Assembly: GCA_031287295.1 (NCBI GenBank)
Contig: JAITTH010000165.1
Location: 1-13,403, forward strand
Origin: Eubacteriales Family XIII. Incertae Sedis bacterium
Lineage (GTDB): Bacteria; Bacillota; Clostridia; Peptostreptococcales; Anaerovoracaceae
Direction of reading: 5' to 3'
DNA length: 13,403 nucleotides
Numbering within the stretch: the first letter of the stretch is position 1; the number at the start of each line of letters is the position of its first letter. Below the pieces are notes generated by a model. It had not been told where the DNA came from and searched no databases. It saw only the letters and a program-made list of their open reading frames with translations. The position numbers and the translations under genes were made by a program. Below, in pieces: positions 5,249-12,923 of this stretch.

Positions 5249-6118
5249 TTACGCGTCGAGATCTGCCTGTGTAAGCTTGTTGACGTTACGAATCACGATG
5301 TTGCTATCGAACCATTTTTCGCAAATCGTGTCGATCTTTCCATCCTCCTGAAGTTCATCAAGCGCTTTGTCAATTGCGGTACGCAAGGCCACGGAATCTT
5401 TACGGCAGCCAATGCCGAAATATTCATCACCGAGAGACTCGTCTAATACTTTATAGGTACCTTCTTCTTTACTCATGATGTATTCAATCAGAATCTTATC
5501 GACGGCAACAGCATCGATGCGATCACTGCTCTTAAGGTCGAGCAATGCCTTTTGATAATCGTCATAGCTGCGCATTTCTTTCAATGAGGAGAGCAGTGCC
5601 TCATCTGCTTCAAGCAAATCTTCCGCAGCACTTTCCACTTGCGCGCCCACGATTTTTCCTTCTAAATCTTTCAGGGTCTTGATGTCGGAATCCGCACGAA
5701 CAACAATCAGCTGCGAGTTGTTCAAATACGGTTTTGTGAATTCGACTTTTGTATTGCGATCGGCAGTGATGGAGTAGCCGTTCCAAATGACATCAATGTT
5801 CCCATTGATAAGTTCCATCTCTTTGTTATCCCAATCAATCGGCTTTACTTCCAAGGTCACGCCCATCTGTTCCGCAACCGCACGTGCGAGATCGATGTCG
5901 AAACCTACAAGCTCTCCGCTTTCGTCCACAAAGCCCATCGGCGGGAATTCGTCATCGCATCCGAGAATAAGCGTACCCTTTTCTTGAATGTCGGTCAGGG
6001 ATGTGTCTTTCGATTCAACCGTTTCCTCTTCTTTGTCCTTTGTACCGCAACCTGCAATCGCAAATACAGAGAGAACAACCAAAACAACCATTACGACCAA
6101 GCTCAATTTCTTTTTCAT
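5249..6118 (-). CDS. Polar amino acid ABC transporter substrate-binding lipoprotein (SBP_bac_3 family)
   Basis: 289 residues. Signal peptide of type II: MKKKLSLVVMVVLVVLSVFA then the lipobox IAGC with lipid-bearing C24. A polar linker rich in Glu, Lys and Thr follows. The binding domain runs from about residue 40: GTLILGCDDEFPPMGFVDE, VGFDIDLARAVAEQMG, and SITADR (116-121) followed by FTKPY (127-131), the classic signature of family 3 binding proteins; the R121 usually binds the ligand carboxylate. AGGAG lies seven bases before the ATG at 6118. It follows rpoZ by 16 bases and begins the three-gene transporter. The ligand may be cystine, glutamine, arginine or another polar amino acid; the sequence alone does not decide. 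Confidence 0.93.
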   Translation of the reverse strand: MKKKLSLVVMVVLVVLSVFAIAGCGTKDKEEETVESKDTSLTDIQEKGTLILGCDDEFPPMGFVDESGELVGFDIDLARAVAEQMGVTLEVKPIDWDNKEMELINGNIDVIWNGYSITADRNTKVEFTKPYLNNSQLIVVRADSDIKTLKDLEGKIVGAQVESAAEDLLEADEALLSSLKEMRSYDDYQKALLDLKSSDRIDAVAVDKILIEYIMSKEEGTYKVLDESLGDEYFGIGCRKDSVALRTAIDKALDELQEDGKIDTICEKWFDSNIVIRNVNKLTQADLDA

Positions 6119-6134
6119 TTTGAAACTCCTATCT

Positions 6135-6341
6135 CTACAATATCTCCATTGCCCTTTTATAGCCGATCAGCCCTTGATAGATTTCGCGCGCGGCAACAGA
6201 GACAGGAATATCGCTGTCATCGTCTGTAAGCCGAGGCTTTCCATCAATAATCTCACGCGCGCGTTTTGCCGCGAGAATCACAATTGTGTAGCGACTGTCC
6301 GCCTTTTTTCTCATTTCGTTGATCGAGGGATACAATAACAT
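6135..6341 (-). CDS. rpoZ: RNA polymerase omega subunit
   Basis: 68 residues, the usual length for Firmicutes. Omega assists the folding and assembly of the beta' subunit. The N-terminus MLLYPSINEMRKKADSRYTI corresponds to the family pattern (M..P....L....SRY.LV...AKRAR), followed by ILAAKRAREI and the C-terminal PVSVAAREIYQGLIGYKR. AAAGGA lies eight bases upstream of the ATG at 6341. It is 26 bases after gmk, the common order in Firmicutes, and 16 bases before the transporter lipoprotein gene, so the transporter is likely on the same mRNA. Confidence 0.93.
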   Translation of the reverse strand: MLLYPSINEMRKKADSRYTIVILAAKRAREIIDGKPRLTDDDSDIPVSVAAREIYQGLIGYKRAMEIL

Positions 6342-6367
6342 AATTTCGGTCCTTTCTCTATCGACGC

Positions 6368-6967
6368 TTACCGATACTGCTCTAGGATGGTCAAACTTTC
6401 GGCATCAACGCGCGCTTTTACGGCTCTCGTTATCGCCTCAACATTCGCAACCGCATCTTCAAGCACATCGTTAATGACATAGTAATCGTATTCGCGGATG
6501 AACTCGATTTCCTTACGTGCTTCTGAGAGACGAAGCGCAATAGACGCGTCCGTTTCGCTTCCTCTGCCTCTGATACGTTGCCGTAATTCCTCTATGGAAG
6601 GCGGCAAAATGAAGATGAAGATGCCTTCAGGGAAGTTTTGCTTCACCTGCAACGCACCTTGAATGTCAATTTCCAGAATGACATCTTTCCCGTTTTTTAA
6701 ATGCGCACAGACGGGAGCCTTTGGCGTTCCGTAGCGGTTTCCGTATACGTTTGCATATTCTAACAGACCTCCTTCAGAGATCTCCTTGTCAAAATCTGCA
6801 TCCGTGACAAAAAAATAACTTACCCCTTCGACTTCTTCGGCTCTGGGTATGCGTGTTGTCATCGATACGGACAGTTCAGCATCAATCCTGCGAATCAAAT
6901 GCTTGCAGATTGTTCCCTTCCCTGTGCCGGAAGGACCGGATATTACAAACAAACTTCCGCTCTTCAT
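6368..6967 (-). CDS. gmk: Guanylate kinase
   Basis: Phosphorylates GMP to GDP with ATP. From the ATG at 6967 the protein has 199 residues, the normal family length. The P-loop GPSGTGKGT is at 11-19; the GMP-binding region includes SMTTRIPRAEEVEGVSYFFV, EYANVYGNRYGTP and ILEIDIQGALQVK; the lid region has RGRGSE. The frame is open further upstream to a TTG at 7015, but those 16 residues are not part of the family and lie over a near-consensus promoter. The start at 6967 has no ribosome binding site; the promoter -10 ends only six bases before it, so translation from a leaderless mRNA is likely. It heads the gmk-rpoZ-transporter-LytTR unit. Confidence 0.94.
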   Translation of the reverse strand: MKSGSLFVISGPSGTGKGTICKHLIRRIDAELSVSMTTRIPRAEEVEGVSYFFVTDADFDKEISEGGLLEYANVYGNRYGTPKAPVCAHLKNGKDVILEIDIQGALQVKQNFPEGIFIFILPPSIEELRQRIRGRGSETDASIALRLSEARKEIEFIREYDYYVINDVLEDAVANVEAITRAVKARVDAESLTILEQYR

Positions 6968-6973
6968 TGCTTT

Positions 6974-7002
6974 ATTATAGTAAAAGAAGCCCTGTATTAC
7001 AA
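6974..7002 (-). promoter_or_regulatory. Near-consensus promoter directly before gmk (leaderless mRNA predicted)
   Basis: On the minus strand TTGTAA (7002-6997), exactly 17 bases, TATAAT (6979-6974), then AAAGCA and the gmk ATG. A start six to seven bases after the -10 falls on or next to the A of ATG. The SD-like AAAAGGAG at about 7012-7005 is upstream of the -10 and too far from the ATG to serve gmk from this transcript. Confidence 0.6.
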
Positions 7003-7055
7003 GGCTCCTTTTCAAATACCCCTATCGGGATCGACCGTTTCTGTCGTCACACGAC

Positions 7056-9365
7056 CTACTCAATGACGCCTTCCATCCAATACGTGAATCGCTTCGCGTT
7101 TTCCGCAGACGCCCCGATGGTCAGAGAACCCGCCTGTTCGTAATCCTCCGTCATATCAAATGCGACAATGGTATTCGGCGAGACAACGTAGAAGTAATCT
7201 CCGATGAACAGTCCCCGAATCTCAACCTGATAACGATAGTACGAATCCGCCGCTTGATTCAGGCCTATTGTTTTCTCCAGTTTGAAGCCCTTCCCCTCTG
7301 CATAACTGCAAATGTAATAGTTCGCACCGGCAGGGAACGCAATCAGATCTCGCTCTGAATCGATTAGGATTGCCTTATGATTGTCTGACACCTGTGTATA
7401 GGAAATGTTGTTCAGAATGCTCACATCTTCTTCCGTAACATTCGACTTGTCCGAAATATCAAACATGGAGAGCTTTACATTGCCTGCGATGCCGGTTTTT
7501 TCGTCGGCATCACGTCCGATTCCGAAAAGCAAATCGGTGCCATAGGGATGCAGGTAGTCCGAAAATCCCGGAATCTTCAGTTGACCAAGAATCTTAGGTG
7601 CCTTGGGGTTAGAGAGGTCGATGCTGAAGAGTGGATCTGTCCGGCGGAAAGTTACGACATAAGCGACATCCCCCATAAAGCGAGCGGAGTAGACTTCCTC
7701 GTCCGGTGCGATGTTTTCAATCACGCCAAGTTTTTTCAGTTTCTTATCGAAGGTATAAAGCGCACTGCTTTGTTCGTGACGCGAAGAACTGCCCGAGCCA
7801 AACCAGCGAAGAATTCCTGACCGATTGCGGTAGATATAACGATCTGACGTCATGACAATTCGGAAAACTCCTTTATACTCGTCCATCGAAAATTGATTAT
7901 TTATGTAGCCCTCCAGTTGAACGGCACCAACAAAATCCACTTTGCCTTTTGAGGCAGACATCTTCAAGAGTGTCGTGTAGGAAGTGCTGACATTCGAAAT
8001 CCTCCTGCCGCTTCCTGGCGGTCTGGCTGTATCTGCGACCGAGGTATTATAATCATAATTGGAAGAATAGATGGGATCCGAGGCTAAGTAAATATGATCC
8101 AGACTTGAATAGACCGTTCCGCTCAATCCGTAAATCGCTTTCTTTGATACAAACGAACCTTGGTTCCGGACATTGATTCCGCTGATCATGGTGAAGCCAC
8201 TGTAGTAATAAGAGTAGTAAGAGCTAGATGATTCCGCTTTGTCCTTCCCTGATATCATCAAGATGTCCCGTGAATCTGCAAAACTATATTTGCCATCTTC
8301 CTCATACACCGGTACAAATCCACCAAAATCTTCTGCGCTGTGTGCGTATCCATAATATCGCGTATTTGAAATGAGATAAAGGTCATCGCCGATCATTCTT
8401 GAACTAACATAGGTTCCGTCTTGAGCCAAACGATTCAAATACTTGGGATTTGCGCGATCCGAAATATCATAAATATCGACCCTCGTCTGATCCTGGCGTC
8501 CACTGCTCATCACAGGGTCAATGATCAAATCCCCAACCGTATCTTCTACAATCGGCTCACGCATCCCCTCACTGATGAGAATGAGACGATCCTGCGTGAT
8601 AAACATTTCGAAATACTTCTCTTGATTAAGCGTTAATTCCCCTTCCTCGTTCGTTGTCGCAATCTGCGGAATGCTGGCAATCTTCTCGGGATTCCCTTCA
8701 TTCGCCTTAACAATATGCAGGGCTTCACTGTTCAGCGTGTAAATATAGGTACCATCGGTTTTGATGATATCGGCCTCTTCCACGCCTTCGGTTTGATTGT
8801 TCGTCTTCGAGGAATCCGTACCGCCTCTAGCCGTATCGGTAGTCTCAGCCGCATCGAGAGAAGGTTCAGACGGTGGCGGTGCATACGCCGGTGGTACCTC
8901 CATCATATCTTTACTGCCGGTATAGGATTCATCCGAACTGATTCCTTCAGGTGCAGGTGCATCAGCATAAACGTCATCTGTAGAAGAAATGTTTTCCCAC
9001 AAATTCTCATAGTTTTCTCCGGCGTCTACAATCGTTAAATCGACAACTTCTGTCGTAGATTCTTCAGAAGCCTCTTCCTTGGCTGTGAAAAATAATTTGG
9101 CAGGGTCTGCCAAAATAAAAGTCATGACAAGCAGCAAGGCACATGCGACAGAAACAATCGTCGCAATCTTCTTTCTGCGTCGCATCCGGGTACGACGAAC
9201 ATCCATTTTGGGATCTTGCGCATCCGATTTTCCCGCTGCTAAATTCGCCGGAGGCACGCCGGACGCACTGGTTTTAAAATCATCGAAAAAATGTATTTTG
9301 TCCGCATCATGATCTACGGCATCACGCAAAGCCTTCTTGAATTCTTCTTCTGATATATGTTTCAT
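7056..9365 (-). CDS. Membrane-anchored beta-propeller protein, probable anti-sigma factor
   Basis: 769 residues. Residues 1-64 are charged and cytoplasmic; a basic stretch RRTRMRRRKK precedes one membrane segment (about 67-86, IATIVSVACALLLVMTFILA). An acidic Ser/Thr/Pro-rich linker follows to about 188. Then NNQTEGVEEADIIKTDGTYI (189-208) opens the secreted domain with the hallmark of the beta-propeller family Beta_propel (PF09826). Repeats such as DIYDISDRANPKYLNRL and SIDLSNPKAPKILGQL are propeller blade motifs. AGGAG lies seven bases before the ATG at 9365. It begins 27 bases after an ECF sigma gene and has the topology of an anti-sigma factor, with the cytoplasmic part holding the sigma factor and the outside part sensing. 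No zinc-finger HxxxCxxC motif is present, so the sigma-binding part is atypical. Function is inferred from position and topology. Confidence 0.82.
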   Translation of the reverse strand: MKHISEEEFKKALRDAVDHDADKIHFFDDFKTSASGVPPANLAAGKSDAQDPKMDVRRTRMRRRKKIATIVSVACALLLVMTFILADPAKLFFTAKEEASEESTTEVVDLTIVDAGENYENLWENISSTDDVYADAPAPEGISSDESYTGSKDMMEVPPAYAPPPSEPSLDAAETTDTARGGTDSSKTNNQTEGVEEADIIKTDGTYIYTLNSEALHIVKANEGNPEKIASIPQIATTNEEGELTLNQEKYFEMFITQDRLILISEGMREPIVEDTVGDLIIDPVMSSGRQDQTRVDIYDISDRANPKYLNRLAQDGTYVSSRMIGDDLYLISNTRYYGYAHSAEDFGGFVPVYEEDGKYSFADSRDILMISGKDKAESSSSYYSYYYSGFTMISGINVRNQGSFVSKKAIYGLSGTVYSSLDHIYLASDPIYSSNYDYNTSVADTARPPGSGRRISNVSTSYTTLLKMSASKGKVDFVGAVQLEGYINNQFSMDEYKGVFRIVMTSDRYIYRNRSGILRWFGSGSSSRHEQSSALYTFDKKLKKLGVIENIAPDEEVYSARFMGDVAYVVTFRRTDPLFSIDLSNPKAPKILGQLKIPGFSDYLHPYGTDLLFGIGRDADEKTGIAGNVKLSMFDISDKSNVTEEDVSILNNISYTQVSDNHKAILIDSERDLIAFPAGANYYICSYAEGKGFKLEKTIGLNQAADSYYRYQVEIRGLFIGDYFYVVSPNTIVAFDMTEDYEQAGSLTIGASAENAKRFTYWMEGVIE

Positions 9366-9392
9366 CGTTATACTCCTTTGAACGCAGAGCGC

Positions 9393-9908
9393 CTATAAAA
9401 TCTGCGGTAATTCTTCCGCTGCGCGACGAAGTTTCGCCATTGTTCTGCGATAAGTGGATTTCACTGTGTTATAATTTGAGCCATCCGTCTCTGCAATCTC
9501 ATTGAGCCCAATATCGTAATAATCGTGTAAGAGGATTATTTGCTGTTCTTCCTTTGTTAGTTGATTGAGCAGTTTGATCAGCAGATCTCTATTTGCAAGC
9601 GCCTCAGGGAACCTGCTTTCGTTGTCGTCTACAATTTCCGGCTCCGATTCCGGATTTTGAGCGAATACTTCGGTATACATCCGTACACCGTGTTGTGAGA
9701 AATATCTTTTGGCCTCATTGCGCGCAATGGTATACAGCCATCCCCGAAGCGCACTGTTTTCATTCAACCGATTCAGATATTGAAAAACATTCTGCCAAGT
9801 ATTTTGTGAAATGTCTTCCGCAATTCCGACATCACACCGTGCAATCGTATAGATGAATCTTCCGATTTCGGCATGATATGTTTTGTAAATGGTTTCAAAG
9901 TCGTTCAT
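9393..9908 (-). CDS. ECF-family RNA polymerase sigma factor
   Basis: 171 residues. Region 2 covers about 5-75: the YHAEIGRFIYTIARCDVGIAEDI block, QNTWQNVFQYLNRL and LRGWLYTIARNEAKRYF, which are the core-binding and -10-recognition parts. A linker of about 30 residues rich in Glu and Asp follows. Region 4 covers about 107-165: LTKEEQQIILLHDYYDIGLNEIAETDGSNYNTVKSTYRR, a helix-turn-helix for the -35 element. The start ATG at 9908 has only a weak GGGGTG ten bases before it. The next gene encodes a membrane beta-propeller protein, the likely anti-sigma partner. ECF genes commonly activate their own operon; a TGAAAGCC sequence near 9976 could be part of such a promoter but is not convincing. Confidence 0.9.
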   Translation of the reverse strand: MNDFETIYKTYHAEIGRFIYTIARCDVGIAEDISQNTWQNVFQYLNRLNENSALRGWLYTIARNEAKRYFSQHGVRMYTEVFAQNPESEPEIVDDNESRFPEALANRDLLIKLLNQLTKEEQQIILLHDYYDIGLNEIAETDGSNYNTVKSTYRRTMAKLRRAAEELPQIL

Positions 9909-9995
9909 ATCTGTGGCACACCCCGGCTAGCATTAGCATTAACGGATTCATCGAGCGCTCTACGATGGCTTTCATAAGATAGAGGCGAAAAAAAT

Positions 9996-10024
9996 AGGAA
10001 AAGGTGCGCCTGGCACCTCTTTCT
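9996..10024. terminator. Bidirectional terminator after cysE
   Basis: GGTGC (10003-10007) and GCACC (10013-10017) form a stem with a five-base loop. On the minus strand TTTTCCTATTTTTTTCG follows, a strong T-run for the serine acetyltransferase gene, whose stop is 44 bases before the stem. On the plus strand TCTTTCTTTTTT follows, so it can also stop plus-strand transcription. Confidence 0.75.
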
Positions 10025-10061
10025 TTTTTATTTGCATTTCATTTTTCACCTAAAACTTCCT

Positions 10062-10991
10062 TTATCTTTCGATCTGACCCATGTTTTCGTCCTGGTCAAA
10101 ATGAAGTTCGAAATTTTTAATGCTCACATGCGTGTTGGCGGGCACACTGTTTGTGATAAAAACGTTCGAGCCGATTACCGCGCCCTCACCGATAATGGTA
10201 TTTCCGCCAAGGATCGAGGCACCGGAATAAATCGTCACACGATCTTTGATGGTCGGATGGCGCTTCGTGCCGGACAAATCTTTCCCGCCCTTTGTCGATA
10301 GTGCGCCGAGCGTAACGCCCTGATATATTTTCACATAGTTTCCGATAACTGTCGTTTCACCGAAAACGATACCTGTTCCATGATCCATAAAGAAATGGTG
10401 CCCGATCGTTGCACCGGGATTGATGTCGATACCCGTGGAACTGTGCGCAAATTCCGTCATCATGCGCGGAATAAGAGGAACATCCAGCAGATAGAGTTCG
10501 TGCGCCAGACGCGCCACTGTAATCGCAAAGATTCCCGGATAGGACAAAATGACATCGTCCTTGTTCAGCGCAGCGGGGTCTCCGTCGATGGCGGCCTCTA
10601 CATCGGTCGCGAGAATTTTACGTATTGCCGGAATGCTTCCCAAAAAAGCAACTGCCTTCTGCTGCGCACGTTCCGACACAGCATCACTGCCCTCGCAGGT
10701 ATCACAGTCTGCCCCATAGCATAGCGCATATCGGATTTGCTTATTGAGATTGTAGAGAAGACGCTCCAAAAGCTCTCCCGCATAATATTCTACGGAATCT
10801 GCCTTGAGTTTTCTCCGATCAAAATAGCCGGCGAAAATAAGCGCCCTCAGATCTTCGATAATCAGGCGACTCGCAACGGGATCAATACGGTGAATCTCTT
10901 CGATTTTAATGATGTCCGGCTCCTGCCGATAGCTCTCCACCATTTGGTTCACGAGTTCCCGAATTGTTTTTTCTTCTGGATTCTCTTTCAA
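10062..10991 (-). CDS. cysE: Serine O-acetyltransferase (long EpsC/CysE type)
   Basis: 309 residues. Makes O-acetylserine from serine and acetyl-CoA, the first step of cysteine synthesis. The N-terminal helical domain (to about 165) includes TDVEAAIDGDPAALNKDDVI and the YPGIFAITVARLAHELY block; the left-handed beta-helix of hexapeptide repeats follows, with GIDINPGATIGHHFFMDHGT, GIVFGETTVIGNYVKIYQGV and KRHPTIKDRVTIYSGASILG. The catalytic His in MDHGTG and the acyl-binding glycine turns are intact. The length over 300 fits the long clade found in many Clostridia and called EpsC. The start is TTG at 10991 with GGCGG seven bases upstream; the next ATG, at 10943, has no binding site. It is divergent from deoD. 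No cysK is adjacent, so it is a stand-alone unit. Confidence 0.93.
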   Translation of the reverse strand: MKENPEEKTIRELVNQMVESYRQEPDIIKIEEIHRIDPVASRLIIEDLRALIFAGYFDRRKLKADSVEYYAGELLERLLYNLNKQIRYALCYGADCDTCEGSDAVSERAQQKAVAFLGSIPAIRKILATDVEAAIDGDPAALNKDDVILSYPGIFAITVARLAHELYLLDVPLIPRMMTEFAHSSTGIDINPGATIGHHFFMDHGTGIVFGETTVIGNYVKIYQGVTLGALSTKGGKDLSGTKRHPTIKDRVTIYSGASILGGNTIIGEGAVIGSNVFITNSVPANTHVSIKNFELHFDQDENMGQIER

Positions 10992-11075
10992 TTGATAACC
11001 GCCTTTCGCGATATACGTATCATTTATCGTTTATTTTATTTTGCTACAAATCTGTGATGGCCTCATGTGAATTCT

Positions 11076-11106
11076 ATTTTACCAGAATCCGCAGACAATG
11101 TGACAA
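11076..11106 (-). promoter_or_regulatory. Putative cysE promoter, -35 overlapping the deoD -35
   Basis: On the minus strand TTGTCA (11106-11101), 19 bases, TAAAAT (11081-11076) with an extended TGG just before it. Both hexamers match five of six consensus bases; the 19-base spacer is long but the extended -10 compensates. The 5' UTR would be about 78 bases. The five bases 11101-11105 are shared with the -35 of the opposite promoter. Confidence 0.5.
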
Positions 11107-11128
11107 TCGAATACAGAGAATATATAAT
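11100..11128 (+). promoter_or_regulatory. Putative deoD promoter
   Basis: GTGACA (11100-11105), exactly 17 bases, TATAAT (11123-11128): five of six and six of six consensus matches. A start near 11135 gives a 5' UTR of about 33 bases that carries AGGAGG at 11155-11160. It is back to back with the cysE promoter and shares its -35 bases. Confidence 0.65.
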
Positions 11129-11167
11129 GGTAAGCAGCAACACACTTTCGCAATAGGAGGAAAATCC

Positions 11168-11866
11168 ATGTCACTTCATATCGCCGCGAAACCCGGAGAA
11201 ATCGCTGAAACGGTATTGCTTCCGGGAGATCCCCTTCGGGCAAAATACATCGCAGAAACCTATTTGACCGATGCAAAACAGGTTACAGACACCAGAAACA
11301 TGCTCGGCTTTACGGGTACCTATAACAATGTTCCCGTAAGCGTACAGGGCACCGGTATGGGTATGCCGTCCATTGGCATTTACACCCATGAGCTCATCTG
11401 CGAATACGGCGTAAAAAACCTCATACGCATTGGAACTGCGGCATCTTTTCGGGAAGATGCATCCATTGGAGACGTTGTGATGGCACTGTCTGCATCTACA
11501 GATTCGTCATGGGCGCACACCTATGAGCTGCCCGGACATTATGCACCAACGGCTTCGTGGACACTGATAAAAAAGGCAGATGCCGCGGCAGAGAAGCTAG
11601 GCATACCTCTTCAGGCAGGCAATATTCTCACCGGTGACGTATTTTATGAAGCAAACCCCGATTGGTGGAAAAAATGGGTCAGACTCGGTGTGCTCGCGGT
11701 CGATATGGAAGCGGCAGCACTCTACATGAACGCCGCATTCTATGGCGCAAATGCGCTGGCGCTTGTAACGATCAGCGACAATTTCGCAACCGGAGCGAAA
11801 GCAAGCGTCGAAGCGCGAACGACCTCCTTCACCAACATGATGGAAATCGCACTAAACCTCGCTTAG
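11168..11866 (+). CDS. deoD: Purine nucleoside phosphorylase, DeoD type
   Basis: 232 residues from the ATG at 11168, with AGGAGG seven bases upstream; longer in-frame starts lie before the promoter and are rejected. The enzyme splits purine nucleosides with phosphate to free base and ribose (or deoxyribose) 1-phosphate in salvage. Family motifs: LLPGDPLRAKYIAETYL (phosphate-binding Gly and Arg) at 19-35, QGTGMGMPSIGIYTHEL with the conserved GMG near 63, IRIGTAAS, the AVDMEAAALYMNA block holding the substrate-binding Glu (MEAAAL), and TISDNF with the catalytic Asp. All are intact, and the length matches the hexameric bacterial type. It is transcribed alone and convergent with yicC, over a shared terminator. 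Confidence 0.95.
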   Translation: MSLHIAAKPGEIAETVLLPGDPLRAKYIAETYLTDAKQVTDTRNMLGFTGTYNNVPVSVQGTGMGMPSIGIYTHELICEYGVKNLIRIGTAASFREDASIGDVVMALSASTDSSWAHTYELPGHYAPTASWTLIKKADAAAEKLGIPLQAGNILTGDVFYEANPDWWKKWVRLGVLAVDMEAAALYMNAAFYGANALALVTISDNFATGAKASVEARTTSFTNMMEIALNLA

Positions 11867-11867
11867 G

Positions 11868-11899
11868 CAAAAAGGCTTCCGGGAACCCGCTTCCTTTTA
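11868..11899. terminator. Bidirectional terminator between deoD and yicC
   Basis: AAAAGG (11870-11875) pairs with CCTTTT (11893-11898); inside, after a small CTT/CTT internal loop, CGG/CCG closes a GAAC loop. The plus strand ends in TTTTAC, the minus strand in TTTTTGCC. It lies directly after both stop codons of the convergent genes. Confidence 0.6.
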
Positions 11900-12790
11900 C
11901 TATTCGATATTTTGCACCTGCTCCCGAATGATCTCAATTTCGCTCTTGAGTTCAAGCATGTGGTCGGTTACTTTTAGGTCGCTCGCTTTCGAACCGATCG
12001 TATTGGTTTCACGATTCATCTCCTGTAAAAGAAAGTCGAGCTTTTTGCCACGTGGCTCGTCGTCTTCGGCATTCAGAATATCGCGCATCTGAATCAGATG
12101 GCTTTTCAGTCGGACAATTTCTTCCGTTACATTGCACTTATCTGCAAAAACAGCGATCTCTAAGGAAAGGCGATCGTCAAGAAGATCTCCTGACAGTTTC
12201 ACCGTGAGGTCTTCGATCCGCTCTCTCAACTTTTCGCTGTATATTCCGGGAAGCAGTGGCATGCGCTCTTCGATTTGTGAAACAATAGCTTCTATCTTCT
12301 CGGCATGTAAAAGCAAATCTTCCACCAGTTTTGCGCCTTCTATTTTACGCATTTCGTTGAATTCGACCAAGGCAGTATTTACGGTATTTAGAATGACTTC
12401 TTTTAGGGCATCTTCGTCGGAATCCACAGCCACTGTTTTCAAAACATCTTGCTGCAATGCAAGCATTTGGATTGACACGTCGCCCGAAAGATTATAGATC
12501 TCTTGCAACTGCCGATAGGCATTCACATATTGCTCTGCTACCGTCTCATTCACAACGATGTTTGACAATTCATTTCCGTTGTCAATCAGAAAAACATTCA
12601 CATCGACTTTACCGCGCCGAACATTCTTACGCAGCAATTGTTTTACGTCATCTTCCACAAAGGCACATCCCCGTGGAAGGCGTACACCATACTCTGCATA
12701 CCGGTGATTCACCGAACGAATCTCCACGTGCACTTCCCGAGCGGAATCTATTTTATCGCCTCGCCCAAAGCCTGTCATACTTTTTGTCAT
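11900..12790 (-). CDS. yicC: YicC family endoribonuclease
   Basis: 296 residues from the ATG at 12790, with GAGGAG six bases before it; a 54-codon upstream extension is open but has no family character and lies over the promoter. The N-terminus MTKSMTGFGRG is diagnostic of YicC. Further family parts are VEIRSVNHRYAE (29-40 region), RRGKVDVNVF, and the C-terminal GKKLDFLLQEMNRETNTIGS followed by KASDLKVTDHMLELKSEIEI, which carries conserved Glu and Asp residues. Family knowledge: YicC proteins are RNases acting on single-stranded RNA, related to sRNA turnover in E. coli and SR5 decay in Bacillus. In many Firmicutes yicC, remA and gmk stand together; here gmk is about 5 kb away with other genes between. 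Confidence 0.93.
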   Translation of the reverse strand: MTKSMTGFGRGDKIDSAREVHVEIRSVNHRYAEYGVRLPRGCAFVEDDVKQLLRKNVRRGKVDVNVFLIDNGNELSNIVVNETVAEQYVNAYRQLQEIYNLSGDVSIQMLALQQDVLKTVAVDSDEDALKEVILNTVNTALVEFNEMRKIEGAKLVEDLLLHAEKIEAIVSQIEERMPLLPGIYSEKLRERIEDLTVKLSGDLLDDRLSLEIAVFADKCNVTEEIVRLKSHLIQMRDILNAEDDEPRGKKLDFLLQEMNRETNTIGSKASDLKVTDHMLELKSEIEIIREQVQNIE

Positions 12791-12858
12791 CACGCACTCC
12801 TCTTGCCCTTTCCGATTTTCATCCAATAAGCGGCACCGCTGATAGTCTTTTTCTACTG

Positions 12859-12887
12859 ATTTTATATTCTCGGCGTTTCTCTTGCAA
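12859..12887 (-). promoter_or_regulatory. Putative yicC promoter
   Basis: On the minus strand TTGCAA (12887-12882), exactly 17 bases, TAAAAT (12864-12859): four of six and five of six consensus matches. The 5' UTR would be about 62 bases. No terminator was seen between the surface-protein gene and this promoter, so some read-through from upstream is possible. Confidence 0.5.
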
Positions 12888-12923
12888 TCCCGGGAGATCA
12901 TCACGAGATGACATCTTCTCTTT

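Noticed and set aside
6968..7015. TTG start at 7015 adding 16 residues to guanylate kinase
   Set aside because: The extension covers the near-consensus promoter and is not part of the enzyme family; the P-loop position fits the ATG at 6967.
10964..11167. 68-codon N-terminal extension of the purine nucleoside phosphorylase frame
   Set aside because: It spans both divergent promoters and the ribosome binding site; the family begins at the ATG at 11168.
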